54,413 nt of DNA from a bacterium (lineage in GTDB: Bacteria > Myxococcota_A > Bradymonadia > REDH01), in assembly GCA_030427825.1 (NCBI GenBank), contig JAUICO010000018.1, positions 1 to 54,413 of the forward strand. The letters run 5' to 3'. Within the stretch, counting starts at the first letter, position 1; each line of letters begins with the position of its first letter. The position numbers were made by a program, and so were the translations under genes. The notes under the pieces are model-generated. The model was not told where the DNA came from, made no database searches, and saw only the letters and a list, made by a program, of their open reading frames with translations. Below, piece after piece: positions 8,485 to 17,245 of the stretch.

Positions 8485-9435
8485 TTGAGACACCTGGTCA
8501 GACGGCAGTTTTGGTGGTTGGTCGCCGCGACCGTATTGTTACTGGGCGCCGCCGGCCTGGCTTCGCTTGCGTCCGAGGAGGCCTACGCCAGCTCCGGCTC
8601 AAGTTTTGGGGGCAGCAGCTTTGGTGGATCCTCCGGTGGCAGCTCGTCCGGTGGCGGCTCGTCGGGTGGATACCGCGGTGGCAGCAGCTACGGCGGTAGC
8701 AGCTATGGTGGAAACAACTACGGCGGCGGAACCTACTACGGTGGCGGCACACCTATGAGTCCGGTGGTCGGCCTGGTCGTATTCGGCACCATGGCGACCG
8801 TTGTTACGGGCAGCATGGTCGCAGGCGCGATACGGCAGCGCCGCCTCGCAAACCGCTTCTCAGTCCTTGAGCTCGCGATGGCGATTCGCGCCGACCAACG
8901 GGACCTGCAGGCACAGCTCGAGCGCGTCGCGCGCCGGGCGGACATGTCGACGACCCGGGGGCGTTTTCGTGTGCTTTCCGAGCTGATGCTCAACCTCAGA
9001 CGACGGAAGGACGAGATCACCCACGCGGCGCTCAAGACGAAATTCAAGCTCTCTGCCGGCGAAGCCGAGTCCATGTACACACAGCGGGCGACCCTCGCGC
9101 GAAGCATGTTCGAGCGGGAAGTCCTGCGCGTCGACGATGCCGGTGTGCGTGAGTCGCAGCGGAATGTGGCCCTCGACAGCGAGCTGCTCGACGAAGACGG
9201 TGAACTGAAAGTGCACGAGGCCTTCGTCCTGACCGTCGTTGTCGCGGCGACGAACTTTCACTTTCCGACTTTCGTCTCGGACGAGCAGGAGCTGGTCGAC
9301 GCGCTGGTCGCGCTCTCGGTTATCCCCGCCGGCGACCTTATCGGACTCGAGGTCATCTGGACGCCGGCCGCAGAGAGCGACTCTCTGACCTGGGAAGAAC
9401 TCGACATGCGCTGGCCCGAGTTGATGAAACTCTGA
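8485..9435 (+). CDS. DUF1517-family membrane protein
   Basis: Begins at TTG 8485 with AGG six bases upstream. The N-terminus is a signal-like hydrophobic segment (about residues 10-32). It is followed by 55 residues almost entirely Gly/Ser/Tyr (GGSSYGG repeats), a second membrane helix (about 92-115) and a cytoplasmic-type domain rich in Arg/Glu. That domain includes KVHEAFVLTVVVAA and LVALSVIPAGDLIGLEVIWTP, the conserved region of DUF1517 proteins found in cyanobacteria, plastids and many bacteria. The function of the family is unknown. It follows the LysM hydrolase by about 100 bases and converges with the lipid-kinase-like gene. Confidence 0.8.
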   Translation: MRHLVRRQFWWLVAATVLLLGAAGLASLASEEAYASSGSSFGGSSFGGSSGGSSSGGGSSGGYRGGSSYGGSSYGGNNYGGGTYYGGGTPMSPVVGLVVFGTMATVVTGSMVAGAIRQRRLANRFSVLELAMAIRADQRDLQAQLERVARRADMSTTRGRFRVLSELMLNLRRRKDEITHAALKTKFKLSAGEAESMYTQRATLARSMFEREVLRVDDAGVRESQRNVALDSELLDEDGELKVHEAFVLTVVVAATNFHFPTFVSDEQELVDALVALSVIPAGDLIGLEVIWTPAAESDSLTWEELDMRWPELMKL

Positions 9436-9468
9436 GCCTGTGGTCGACCGGCGGGACTGGGACCCCAA

Positions 9469-10446
9469 TCAGATGCCGGTCACCGAAACCATGGCCAGAG
9501 TTGCCAGCGCGACGCTGACCGGGATCGAGATGTTGTCGTCGATACGGCGGCTGTACAGCTCGACGATCGCACCCACGACGGCGCCAACGCCTGAGATCGC
9601 GGCGGCGTGGGAGAGGGCGATGGCCGGATAGAAGATCGTCATGACCGCCATCGCTGCGACGAAGCCGACGACCGCGAAGGTCACGGTGCCTTCGACCGAG
9701 CGACCGTTCACCAGGCGGTGGATGCCCCAGCGTCGGCCGATGAGCCCGGCGGCGGGGTCCGCGAATCCGAGAATGATCACGCCCAGCGAGCCGACCATCG
9801 GATTGCCCAGCATGGCGAGAATGCACAGCGCCGTGGTGTACCAGGTCGCCGAGTTCACGCGCCAGCTCTCATGAGGGTGGGCGATGGGGCCGAGTATCTT
9901 GAGGAGGATGTCGTTCCAGCCCGGGAAGATGCGGCGGGTGATTTCAAGGGTCCAGGCGAAGCCTGCGGCGGACAGCGCCGTTATCAGCATCGATGTCGGC
10001 GTGAAGACGAACTGCACCAGACAGAGGACGCCCAGGCCACAGCAGACGTGAAAGAGGCTGCGCGAGTAATTCGTCGGCCGCAACGAGGGCACGTGAATAT
10101 CGAACTTCTGCAGGCTGGCTGCGAGGTTCTCGTAGCGCGGTAGAAGCTCGAGACGGTACTGGTTCCAGGCGGCCCGCACGCGGCCGACCGGCGCTTCGTG
10201 CTCGGGCATGCCTGAGCGCAGCAGCGCAGCGACCTCTTCGAGGCGGGTCCGCAGCGTCCGCTCCGTGTCGGTCTCGCCGGGCGTTGTGTCCGCCAGCATC
10301 TGATCGATGCGTGTGCGAATGCCCTGAATACGCACGCGTGTCTGCGCCTCGATCCCATCCCGCCAGCGAGAAGGGTCGATGTCGCGGAGCAGTTGGTAGA
10401 GCTCACGCGCAAGGTCGCGAGTTGCGATTGCCGAAGTTGCTGTCAT
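9469..10446 (-). CDS. Dolichol-kinase/CTP-dependent lipid kinase-like membrane protein
   Basis: The N-terminal 110 residues are soluble and helical. After RPTNYSRSLFH come seven or so membrane helices. The signature GFADPAAGLIGRRWG followed by NGRSVEGT matches the GDxxAxxxGxxxG...KSxEG motif of the SEC59/DGK1/VTE5 superfamily, which phosphorylates polyprenols, diacylglycerol or phytol with CTP. The usual GD is GFAD here. ATG 10446 is used. A TTG at 10497 would overlap the stop of the upstream DUF2834 gene by four bases and is an alternative start. Last gene of the modA operon. Confidence 0.75.
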   Translation of the reverse strand: MTATSAIATRDLARELYQLLRDIDPSRWRDGIEAQTRVRIQGIRTRIDQMLADTTPGETDTERTLRTRLEEVAALLRSGMPEHEAPVGRVRAAWNQYRLELLPRYENLAASLQKFDIHVPSLRPTNYSRSLFHVCCGLGVLCLVQFVFTPTSMLITALSAAGFAWTLEITRRIFPGWNDILLKILGPIAHPHESWRVNSATWYTTALCILAMLGNPMVGSLGVIILGFADPAAGLIGRRWGIHRLVNGRSVEGTVTFAVVGFVAAMAVMTIFYPAIALSHAAAISGVGAVVGAIVELYSRRIDDNISIPVSVALATLAMVSVTGI

Positions 10447-10493
10447 GCCGGATCTGAACCTCGGCACCCGATTGCTCAGCGCCAGGCGTGGCG

Positions 10494-10865
10494 TCAAGAA
10501 AGAGTTGCTTCCGGGCGGGCGGCGCGCTGCGCGAGGTAGAGTTCACGGTGCAGCAGGAAGAGAGGGAACATCGCTCCGTAGGCGACAAGCAGTGAGAGCA
10601 GAATGTAGACAGAGACGAATCTCATCCCGATGCGGCGAGCTTCAACAAGCATGAAGATGACGCCTGCGATGCAGGCCGCAGCGAGATCCCAGGCGATCGA
10701 TGAGGCGGCAAAGTTGGCGTGGCTCGCTTCGATAAAGGCTTCTGCGCCTTCGAAGCCCGAAGGCCCGTCGGCCATGAACGCGAAGTTGTTCGACCAGGTG
10801 AGGTAGAGCGCCGCTACGGCGATGAGGCCATAGGCGGCGCAGAGCACTTTTGTCGTGGTCTTCAT
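10494..10865 (-). CDS. DUF2834-family small membrane protein
   Basis: 123 aa from ATG 10865, with GGAG just upstream inside the modB gene. Three hydrophobic helices, with the N-terminal [16 protein letters not shown] and the central [15 protein letters not shown] that mark DUF2834 proteins. No enzymatic residues are evident; function unknown. The start overlaps the modB stop by four bases (ATGA), so it sits where modC would be expected in a molybdate operon. Confidence 0.78.
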   Translation of the reverse strand: MKTTTKVLCAAYGLIAVAALYLTWSNNFAFMADGPSGFEGAEAFIEASHANFAASSIAWDLAAACIAGVIFMLVEARRIGMRFVSVYILLSLLVAYGAMFPLFLLHRELYLAQRAARPEATLS

Positions 10866-11671
10866 GATCTCCGAGGGGAGCGGCGGTGTCGGGGGATTCT
10901 CTCGACCGCGCGCAGGGCGAGGAGGGCGCCGAAGGCCGCAGCTACCAGGACCACCGAGAGGGCCTGCGCTGCCTGAAGGTCGGATTCCAGCGCCGTGTAG
11001 ATTGCGAGGGGCATCGTTTGAGTGCGCCCGCTCAGGTTGCCCGCGAAGAGCAGCGTGGCGCCGAACTCGCCGATCGCGCGGGCCCATGCGAGGGCCGCGC
11101 CACCTGCGAGGGCCGGCCAGGCGGCGGGCAGTACGACGGTGTAGAAAGCGCGCAGGCTGTCGGCGCCCAGGCTCTTCGAGGCCATGAGCTGGTCCTCGTC
11201 CAGGTCTCTGAAAGCAGCCGTCGCGGCCTGAATGTAGAACGGTGCGCTCACGAACACCTGGGCGATTACGACGGCGGTCGCCGTGAACGCGATGTCGGCT
11301 CCAACGGCACCGGTGAGGGAGCCGAGCACACCGCGCCGGCCGAAGGCCAGCAGGAGCGCGACGCCCGCGACCGCAGGCGGCGTGACCACCGGTACGCGTA
11401 GCGCTACCTCAAGTACCGCAACGCCACGGCGCTGTGTGCGCGCCAACCACCATGAAAGCGGTGTGCCGCCGATGATCGTAATCGCCAGCGAGATGAGCGA
11501 CGTGATGGCGCTCAGGCGCAGCGCAGGCGCTGTCAGCGGATGACGTAGGCCGGCGATCAGCTCGGCGGGTGAGCAGCCTGCGATCAGCGCGGCGAGTGGA
11601 AGGAGCAGCACAACACCGAGCGTCGCTGCCGCAACGCCGGCCGGAATCATCACCAGTCGCCGGCCTCGCAT
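10862..11671 (-). CDS. modB: Molybdate ABC transporter permease
   Basis: Inner-membrane permease of a molybdate (or tungstate) uptake system. It has about six membrane helices and the ModB-type cytoplasmic loop that contacts the ATPase: [23 protein letters not shown], with the glycine three residues before [18 protein letters not shown] and the terminal ALVLxx segment also fit ModB/CysT permeases. 269 aa is slightly longer than the typical 225-230. The start ATG shares one base with the stop of modA. No ATPase gene (modC) follows; the next genes are DUF2834 and a lipid-kinase-like gene. Confidence 0.88.
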   Translation of the reverse strand: MRGRRLVMIPAGVAAATLGVVLLLPLAALIAGCSPAELIAGLRHPLTAPALRLSAITSLISLAITIIGGTPLSWWLARTQRRGVAVLEVALRVPVVTPPAVAGVALLLAFGRRGVLGSLTGAVGADIAFTATAVVIAQVFVSAPFYIQAATAAFRDLDEDQLMASKSLGADSLRAFYTVVLPAAWPALAGGAALAWARAIGEFGATLLFAGNLSGRTQTMPLAIYTALESDLQAAQALSVVLVAAAFGALLALRAVERIPRHRRSPRRS

Positions 11672-12486
11672 CAGGTCTCAGTGGGTGAGCAGCGGCGAAA
11701 CCCCATGCTCTCAAATCGCAGCCGGGACTGTTCAGACGCGATGAAGTTGAAAAGCGCTCGTGCCGCCGGCTTCTCACTGAGCAGCACCGCCTGGTACGAT
11801 GTGTTGACCTGCAGCCGCTGCGGCAGGGGAACCTCGCTGACGTCGCTCCGCTCGTAGAGATCGCTCGCGTACACGAAGCCTGCGTCCGCCTCGCCAAGCG
11901 CCAGCCTGGTCAGGACGCCGGCCACGCTCAGCTCACGACTCACCGTGTTGGCCCGTACTGCGTCGGCAGTTTCCGGCGACTCACTCTCGATGACGCGCAA
12001 CAGCTGCAGCGTAAACTCGCCGATTGGCGCATCGTCGACCCCGACTACAATGCGGCCGGCGCGGGCGAGGTCTTCGATGTCGGCAATTCCCGCCGGATTG
12101 TCCGCGGGCGTCGCGAGGGAGACGCGGTTGCAGGCGATGACCTTCGGTTCGGAATAGCTCGGCATTCCCTCGGCGAAACGCGACGCGGCAGGCACGAAGA
12201 TGTCGGCGCGGGCGCCGTGATGGATTCGTGCTCGCAGCTGCTGCGAACCCGCCGTCTCAACCCGGATTCTGTGCCCGGGGTTCTCCGCCCGGTACACGGC
12301 GGCGAGCTCGTCGAGGGCTCCGCGCAGTGACGCGGCGGCGTACACGGTGACGGTGTCGTCGCTGCGACGCTCGCCCACGCAACCGGTCGTCGCAGCCATG
12401 ATAGCAGCGCACAGGACAGGGACGCAGGCTCTGAAGATGTGTGGGACGAGACGCACGGGCACCGTATACGGCAGGCCGTCGGGCAC
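11671..12486 (-). CDS. modA: Molybdate-binding lipoprotein
   Basis: Solute-binding subunit of the molybdate transporter, lipid-anchored by a lipobox (ATTGC) near residue 36 of the GTG 12486 start. A GTG at 12456 would give a more usual signal length. The mature protein begins [16 protein letters not shown], the ModA oxyanion-binding start, followed by [10 protein letters not shown] and [21 protein letters not shown] and the late DAGFVYASD and ARALFNFI blocks match ModA/WtpA proteins. The Ser in AASLRGAL and the Ser in AGSQQL are the expected ligands. The first gene of a tight four-gene operon. Confidence 0.9.
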   Translation of the reverse strand: MPDGLPYTVPVRLVPHIFRACVPVLCAAIMAATTGCVGERRSDDTVTVYAAASLRGALDELAAVYRAENPGHRIRVETAGSQQLRARIHHGARADIFVPAASRFAEGMPSYSEPKVIACNRVSLATPADNPAGIADIEDLARAGRIVVGVDDAPIGEFTLQLLRVIESESPETADAVRANTVSRELSVAGVLTRLALGEADAGFVYASDLYERSDVSEVPLPQRLQVNTSYQAVLLSEKPAARALFNFIASEQSRLRFESMGFRRCSPTET

Positions 12487-12518
12487 GTCATCTGATCGTG
12501 CTCGCAGGCGTCGCGAAC

Positions 12519-12998
12519 TCAGATTGCCAGGGCAGGCCGTGAGGAGCGCGTCGGGCGTTCTCTCTTGAGGCTGCTGAAGTACACGCGCAGCCCGTCCATT
12601 GCAGAGTCGCCGATTCTCGCCATGGCGGTCTTCAACACAGGCGCAAAGACCACCGCCACGCCGCGGAGCTTCACCGATGAGCGCCAGTGCACCTTCGTTA
12701 CTCCGCCAGAAGAGGTGAACCGGACCTCATTCACCACGCGAAAGCCGCGACCCGTGCCCACGGCTACGAAACCGACCGCCGGCCGGTACTCTGTGATCTC
12801 GTAGGCGATGTGTACGGTGCGACCGAAGTGGCGTGCGAGCACCGTGAATCGGGTCCCTGTGCCGATCGGGCCTTCGGAATCACGTGTAGCCTCGATTGCG
12901 CTGCGGTCCCACTCAGGAAAGTTCTCAAAATCCGACAGATAGTTCGACACCACGAGCGCCGGCGCGCGAAGATTTACGATTTGTGAAACGGTGACCAT
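12519..12998 (-). CDS. SRPBCC (START/polyketide-cyclase-like) protein
   Basis: 159 aa from ATG 12998, with a near-perfect AGGAGG ribosome site. The sequence follows the SRPBCC pattern: initial strand, two helices (VVSNYLSDFENFPEWDRSA), then alternating strands (GTRFTVLARHFGRTVHIAYEITEYRP) and a long C-terminal helix with RIGDSAMDGLRVYFSSLK. Such proteins bind hydrophobic ligands in a deep cavity; the ligand here is unknown. It is divergent from the steroid 5-alpha-reductase homologue, with which it might share regulation and possibly lipid substrates (inference). Confidence 0.8.
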   Translation of the reverse strand: MVTVSQIVNLRAPALVVSNYLSDFENFPEWDRSAIEATRDSEGPIGTGTRFTVLARHFGRTVHIAYEITEYRPAVGFVAVGTGRGFRVVNEVRFTSSGGVTKVHWRSSVKLRGVAVVFAPVLKTAMARIGDSAMDGLRVYFSSLKRERPTRSSRPALAI

Positions 12999-13234
12999 AG
13001 GTCCTCCTGCTGCGCGTCGGGCGTCTCTCTCCGTGACTGAAACTGTTGGCATGAGGTGCGCATGCGAGCGCTTCTCCACAACCTCGTATCCGTACGAACA
13101 TCGCGACATTTGCGTTTCATTTCAAATCTGAGCCGACCTTAGGTAAAAATGCGCATCTACTGTCGGCTCGGACGCGCTCGTGTCACCTCATCGACGAGGT
13201 AGCCTGTTGGATCTGACCGCGAAAGGAGCCGTAC
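12999..13234. promoter_or_regulatory. Divergent region with a 16-bp inverted repeat
   Basis: Holds the promoters of the SRPBCC gene and the steroid reductase gene. At 13185-13200 lies a near-palindrome in which ACCTC (13185-13189) mirrors GAGGT (13196-13200); 14 of 16 positions are symmetrical. Placed about 35 bases before the GTG start, it could be an operator or a short stem. No regulator gene is nearby. Confidence 0.35.
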
Positions 13235-14014
13235 GTGCTGAGTGGACTTCCCTGGGATCAATGGCCGCTATACGCGTCCGCGATCGTCTTTATTCTGGGC
13301 TTCGGGACCATCGCGTTCTTCTTCCTGCTCGCGATTTCGGCCCCCTACGGTCGGCACGCGCGGGATGGGTGGGGACCGGGCATTCCTGCGAAGCCAGGCT
13401 GGATCGTGATGGAGGCGCCGTCACCGATCTGCTTCGCGCTGCTCTTCTTCATGTACGGCGGGTACACGCGCGCGGTGCCATTGATTCTGCTCGGCCTGTG
13501 GCAGCTGCATTACGTGTACCGGGCCTTCATTTTTCCCCTGCGAATGCGCGGTGGAGACAAGAGTAAGCCCCTGCTCACCGTCGCGCTCGCCTTTCTCTTC
13601 AACATCGCGAACGGGGCGACCAACGGATTCGCGCTGGCGAAGCTGGCACCGCATCTCGACAACACCTGGCTGTCGGAGCCCCGCTTTATCGCAGGCCTGT
13701 TCGTATTCTTCGTCGGCTACTTCATCAATCACCAGTCCGACGCCATTCTACGGGACCTGCGGAAGCCCGGCGAGACGGGGTACAAGATTCCCTACGGAGG
13801 GGCATACCGCTGGGTCAGCGCGCCAAACTATCTTGGCGAAATCATCGAGTGGATCGGTTTTGCGATCGCTGCGTGGACCCTGCCCGGGTGGGCCTTCGCC
13901 TATTTCACCGCCTGCAACCTCATACCGCGCGCACTCGACCACCACCGCTGGTACCGCGATAAGTTCGACGACTATCCGGAGTCCCGCCGGGCCGTGATTC
14001 CCCACATTCTCTGA
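13235..14014 (+). CDS. Steroid 5-alpha-reductase (SRD5A) family protein
   Basis: NADPH-dependent membrane reductase of the 3-oxo-5-alpha-steroid 4-dehydrogenase family (259 aa, GTG start, AAGGAG upstream). It has about seven membrane helices. It is strikingly close to animal SRD5A1/2 as I recall them. E60 in MEAPS matches the catalytic Glu of QELPS, LHYVYRAFIF matches LHYFHRTFVY, and the C-terminus carries LRKPGETGYKIP, GGAYRWVSAPNYLGE, EIIEWIGFA and DHHRWYRDKFDDYPESR, the NADPH-binding half. Substrate may be a steroid, other enone lipid or polyprenal. No sterol-forming gene is in the window. Confidence 0.9.
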   Translation: MLSGLPWDQWPLYASAIVFILGFGTIAFFFLLAISAPYGRHARDGWGPGIPAKPGWIVMEAPSPICFALLFFMYGGYTRAVPLILLGLWQLHYVYRAFIFPLRMRGGDKSKPLLTVALAFLFNIANGATNGFALAKLAPHLDNTWLSEPRFIAGLFVFFVGYFINHQSDAILRDLRKPGETGYKIPYGGAYRWVSAPNYLGEIIEWIGFAIAAWTLPGWAFAYFTACNLIPRALDHHRWYRDKFDDYPESRRAVIPHIL

Positions 14015-14059
14015 GCCCAACTGCGCCGACGGACGGCGGCACGGAACGCGGTCCGAAAT

Positions 14060-14716
14060 TCAGGCTTCCTCGGGCAGATTCGTGATCCGCACGCCGGCGC
14101 CCGGAGCGTCGTATCGCTTGTTGATGTAGAGCAGCACCGGCGTCAGTGACTCGAGGGCGATCGCGTTCCTCAGCACGCCGCAGTCGACGCCCTTCATGCC
14201 CAGGTCACCGATCAGGCCGATGACCGTATCGCGAGCTGCCCGGGTATCTCCCGCAACCAGGACATCGCACGCGATATCGTGCGACAGGTCTGCGAGGTGC
14301 ATCGACGAGACATGGTGCATCGTCGCCACGACACGGACGTCGTCGCCCAGAATCTCCTTCGCCTCGAGCGCCGCAGCCTGCCCGTCGGGAAGGTGCACCG
14401 AGCGGACCTTCGGCGGCTTCAGCGGGACCGTGATGTCGACAACGATCTTACCCTGCAGGTGCTCCCGCAGCGCACGACAGGTGTCCGCATGGCCACCGTA
14501 TGGAACGCTGAGAACGACAACCTCGGCACCCTCGCAGCAGGCCTCGTTGCCGGCGCCCGTGAGATTGCAACCGTACTCTTCGTTCAGCTCTGCCGCACGC
14601 TCGGCGCCGCGCTCAGCGGACCGCGAACCGATGACAACGTCATGACCGGCCTTCGACCAGCGAATCGCCAGCCCACGACCTTCTTTTCCTGTTCCACCAA
14701 CAACCGCTATCCGCAT
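14060..14716 (-). CDS. npdG: NADPH-dependent F420 reductase
   Basis: Transfers hydride between NADP(H) and coenzyme F420. The 218-aa protein starts at ATG 14716 (strong AGGAGG). The N-terminal Rossmann motif is [13 protein letters not shown], followed by [15 protein letters not shown], where SR..R fits 2'-phosphate (NADP) recognition. [36 protein letters not shown] and the C-terminal [17 protein letters not shown] match the Fno/NpdG family throughout. It is divergent from cofE with only 83 bases between starts, consistent with a role in F420 metabolism. Confidence 0.9.
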   Translation of the reverse strand: MRIAVVGGTGKEGRGLAIRWSKAGHDVVIGSRSAERGAERAAELNEEYGCNLTGAGNEACCEGAEVVVLSVPYGGHADTCRALREHLQGKIVVDITVPLKPPKVRSVHLPDGQAAALEAKEILGDDVRVVATMHHVSSMHLADLSHDIACDVLVAGDTRAARDTVIGLIGDLGMKGVDCGVLRNAIALESLTPVLLYINKRYDAPGAGVRITNLPEEA

Positions 14717-14799
14717 CTGTGCCTCCTGATCTGAAGCGCGCGGCCTACCAGCGGGCGGACAATGCTGCAAATGGGGCAGCCGTGGTGTAGGCGCGGCCC
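14717..14799. promoter_or_regulatory. Shared promoter region of npdG and the cofEDC operon
   Basis: 83 bases separate the start codons of npdG (minus) and cofE (plus), so both promoters must overlap here, suggesting co-regulation of F420 synthesis and use. No recognisable operator or consensus boxes were seen. Confidence 0.4.
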
Positions 14800-15579
14800 A
14801 TGTCTGAGACCTCTGTCAGCGATTCCCTGCAACTCTTCGCGGTTCCCGGCGTGCCGATGGTTCGCGAGGGCGACGATCTGCCCGGACTTCTCGGCGACGC
14901 AATCGAGAATGCGCAGCTGACGATCGAAGATGACGACGTGCTCGTCGTCACGTCGAAGCTCTTCTCTCGCGCCGAAGGCTGCGTCGCAAATCGCAGGGAC
15001 GTGGTGCCTGGAGATCGAGCACGTTGGCTGGCTCGCGTGGTCGACAAGGATGAGGCACTCGTTGAACTGATCCTGCGCGAGAGCGTCGCCATATCGCGCG
15101 CCGCCCCGGGCATTCTGATCACACGCCACCGCCTGGGTTTTGTCTCAGCGAACTCCGCGATCGACGCCAGCAACACCGGGTACACCGACGAAAACATTGT
15201 CCTGCTGATGCCGAAGGATCCGGAGCGCTCCGCGGCCGCGCTTCGCCGGCGCCTGTGCGAGCGTTTTGGGGTCCAGATCGGCATCGTGGTCACCGACTCC
15301 CACGGTCGTCCCTTTCGCGCCGGTACCGTCGGCGCCGCCGTCGCCGTCGCCGGAGTGCCCGCGCTCTGGGATCAGCGAGGGAGGCGGGACCTGGGCGGCC
15401 GAGAGCTGCAGTCTACGATCACGGCGGTTGCCGATCAGATCGCGGCGGCCGCGGACCTTGTCGCAGGGCAGGCAGACGAAGGGCGCCCCCTGGTCCTCGT
15501 CCGCGGGCTGCGCCTGCCGGTGTGCGATGGCAGCATCAACGAGCTTCTTCGCGACCCGGAACGGGACCTCTACGCATGA
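14800..15579 (+). CDS. cofE: Coenzyme F420-0:L-glutamate ligase
   Basis: Adds gamma-linked glutamates to F420-0 with GTP. 259 aa, the single-domain archaeal-type length, without the nitroreductase-like second domain of actinobacterial FbiB. Family blocks present: [60 protein letters not shown] and [18 protein letters not shown], followed by [12 protein letters not shown] and [11 protein letters not shown]. Ends in ATGA, overlapping the cofD start. First gene of cofE-cofD-cofC. Confidence 0.93.
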   Translation: MSETSVSDSLQLFAVPGVPMVREGDDLPGLLGDAIENAQLTIEDDDVLVVTSKLFSRAEGCVANRRDVVPGDRARWLARVVDKDEALVELILRESVAISRAAPGILITRHRLGFVSANSAIDASNTGYTDENIVLLMPKDPERSAAALRRRLCERFGVQIGIVVTDSHGRPFRAGTVGAAVAVAGVPALWDQRGRRDLGGRELQSTITAVADQIAAAADLVAGQADEGRPLVLVRGLRLPVCDGSINELLRDPERDLYA

Positions 15580-16538
15580 TCGTTGCGCTGGCAGGGGGTG
15601 TGGGCGGCGCGCGCCTGGTCGACGGCCTGGCGCAGGTGCTGCCCGAGGGTGAGCTCACGGTCATCGTCAACACCGGCGACGACTTCGACCACCTGGGGCT
15701 GCGCATCTGCCCCGACCTCGACACCATCACCTACACCCTCGCCGGGCTCGCAGACCGAGCGCGTGGGTGGGGCGTCGTCGACGAGAGCTTCCGTGCGCTT
15801 GAGATGGTCAGTCGCATCGGGGGCCCGGCGTGGTTTCAGCTCGGCGACCGCGACCTGGGCACGCACCTCTACCGTCGCGGACGACTGGATGAGGGCGCCA
15901 CACTCAGCGCCATCACCGGCGAGATCTGCGCGGGTCACGGGGTTCACGCGCGACTGTTGCCCATGAGCGACGATCCGTCGCCGACGACCATCATCGCGAC
16001 CGATGGAACACGAATTCCCTTTCAGGACTGGCTCGTGCGGGACCGTGCGTCCGCGCCGGTAGCCGCTGTCGAGGCAGCGGTCGGCGCGCCGGCTCCCGGT
16101 GTTATTGACGCGATCGAGGACGCCGACCTGGTGATCATCGCGCCGTCGAACCCCTACGTGTCCATCGACCCGATTCTGGCCGTGCCCGGCGTCCGCGCGG
16201 CGGTCGCTGAGAAGCGGGTGGTCGCCGTGAGCCCGATCGTAGGAGGCAAAGCGGTCAAAGGGCCGCTCGCCGGGATGCTGCGCACTATCGCCGGGGCAGA
16301 ACCCTCGGCGGCGGCAATTGCCGCACACTATGGCGGCCTTGTCGACGGACTTGCGGTGCACCCCGGAGACCGTTTCACGGTGGACTGTTTCGCTCCTCAC
16401 ACTGCGGCCGGGGACCGCTCACCTGCAGACCCCCGCATCCGCGCGCCGCGCCAGCTGGAAGTGGACATCGTGATCCGTGAGCCCGAGGCACGAGTTCGCC
16501 TTGCTCGACAGCTGCTGACCTTCGCTGAGGGGCTGTGA
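15576..16538 (+). CDS. cofD: 2-phospho-L-lactate transferase (F420-0 synthesis)
   Basis: Joins the lactyl/enolpyruvyl phospho moiety of the GDP-activated precursor to the deazaflavin Fo. 320 aa from ATG 15576, sharing four bases with cofE. Starts with the [17 protein letters not shown] nucleotide/Fo site, then [19 protein letters not shown], typical of Cof[25 protein letters not shown] and the later [13 protein letters not shown] and [14 protein letters not shown] blocks are all conserved. The frame is open upstream into cofE, but the CofD fold begins exactly at MIVALAGG. Overlaps cofC by four bases (GTGA). Confidence 0.93.
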   Translation: MIVALAGGVGGARLVDGLAQVLPEGELTVIVNTGDDFDHLGLRICPDLDTITYTLAGLADRARGWGVVDESFRALEMVSRIGGPAWFQLGDRDLGTHLYRRGRLDEGATLSAITGEICAGHGVHARLLPMSDDPSPTTIIATDGTRIPFQDWLVRDRASAPVAAVEAAVGAPAPGVIDAIEDADLVIIAPSNPYVSIDPILAVPGVRAAVAEKRVVAVSPIVGGKAVKGPLAGMLRTIAGAEPSAAAIAAHYGGLVDGLAVHPGDRFTVDCFAPHTAAGDRSPADPRIRAPRQLEVDIVIREPEARVRLARQLLTFAEGL

Positions 16539-17245
16539 ACGCCCCCACAGGAAGCGGAGCGCTGGAATGCGAACCGGGCCGCAGCGGGCCGATTGTGCTG
16601 CTGCCGGCCAAGGGCTTCGACATTGCAAAGTCCAGGCTTGGCGATGTGCTCGATAGCGATGAGCGTCGCCGTCTTGCGCGCGCCACCTTCGAGCGGGTCG
16701 CGGCTGCTGTGCTCGACTCATCGCGCTGCGCGAAGCTGTGCGTCGTCAGTTCGGACGACGCGGTGCGCGCTCGCGCCCTGGAGCTGGGTGCGAGGCTACT
16801 CGACGACTGCGGCGGCAGCTTCGGTGAGCTGATCGCGGAGTCCACGCAGGCACTGTTTGCCGAAGACGCACCGGCCGCGCTCGTGTTGATGGGCGACCTG
16901 CCGGCGCTGTGCGCTTCTGACCTCGACCTTGTTGTGGACGCCGGCTGCGGCGGCGTCCCGGTGATCGCTCCGGACCGCATGAACGCGGGTACGAATGCGC
17001 TGCTTGTTACGTCGTCGACGGCGACGATGACCCGCTTCGGTCGCGCGGACAGCTACGACGCCCACCTGCGGGCTTTTGCCGCCGATGACATCACGCCGGC
17101 GGTGATCAATACGCCCGGGCTTGCCTGGGACCTGGATACGGCGAATGACTACCGGCTGCTGTCCGCCGCCGCCTGCGGAGCGTCTCCGGTTGACGTCGAC
17201 GCGCGTTCTTTGCGCCGTGCCTTGCGGAAGCTCTCGAAGTCGTAG
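16535..17245 (+). CDS. cofC: Phospholactate/phosphoglycerate guanylyltransferase of F420 synthesis
   Basis: Activates a three-carbon phospho acid (2-phospholactate, PEP or 3-phosphoglycerate, depending on lineage) with GTP for CofD. 236 aa from GTG 16535. The nucleotidyltransferase start VLLPAKGFDIAKSRLGDVL is the CofC/MobA-like Lys/Arg site; VLMGDLPAL is the metal-binding Asp motif; PDRMNAGTNALL and AWDLDTANDYRLL complete the core. Which substrate is used cannot be read from sequence by eye. The last 32 codons overlap, on the opposite strand, the last codons of cofH. Confidence 0.9.
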   Translation: MNAPTGSGALECEPGRSGPIVLLPAKGFDIAKSRLGDVLDSDERRRLARATFERVAAAVLDSSRCAKLCVVSSDDAVRARALELGARLLDDCGGSFGELIAESTQALFAEDAPAALVLMGDLPALCASDLDLVVDAGCGGVPVIAPDRMNAGTNALLVTSSTATMTRFGRADSYDAHLRAFAADDITPAVINTPGLAWDLDTANDYRLLSAAACGASPVDVDARSLRRALRKLSKS

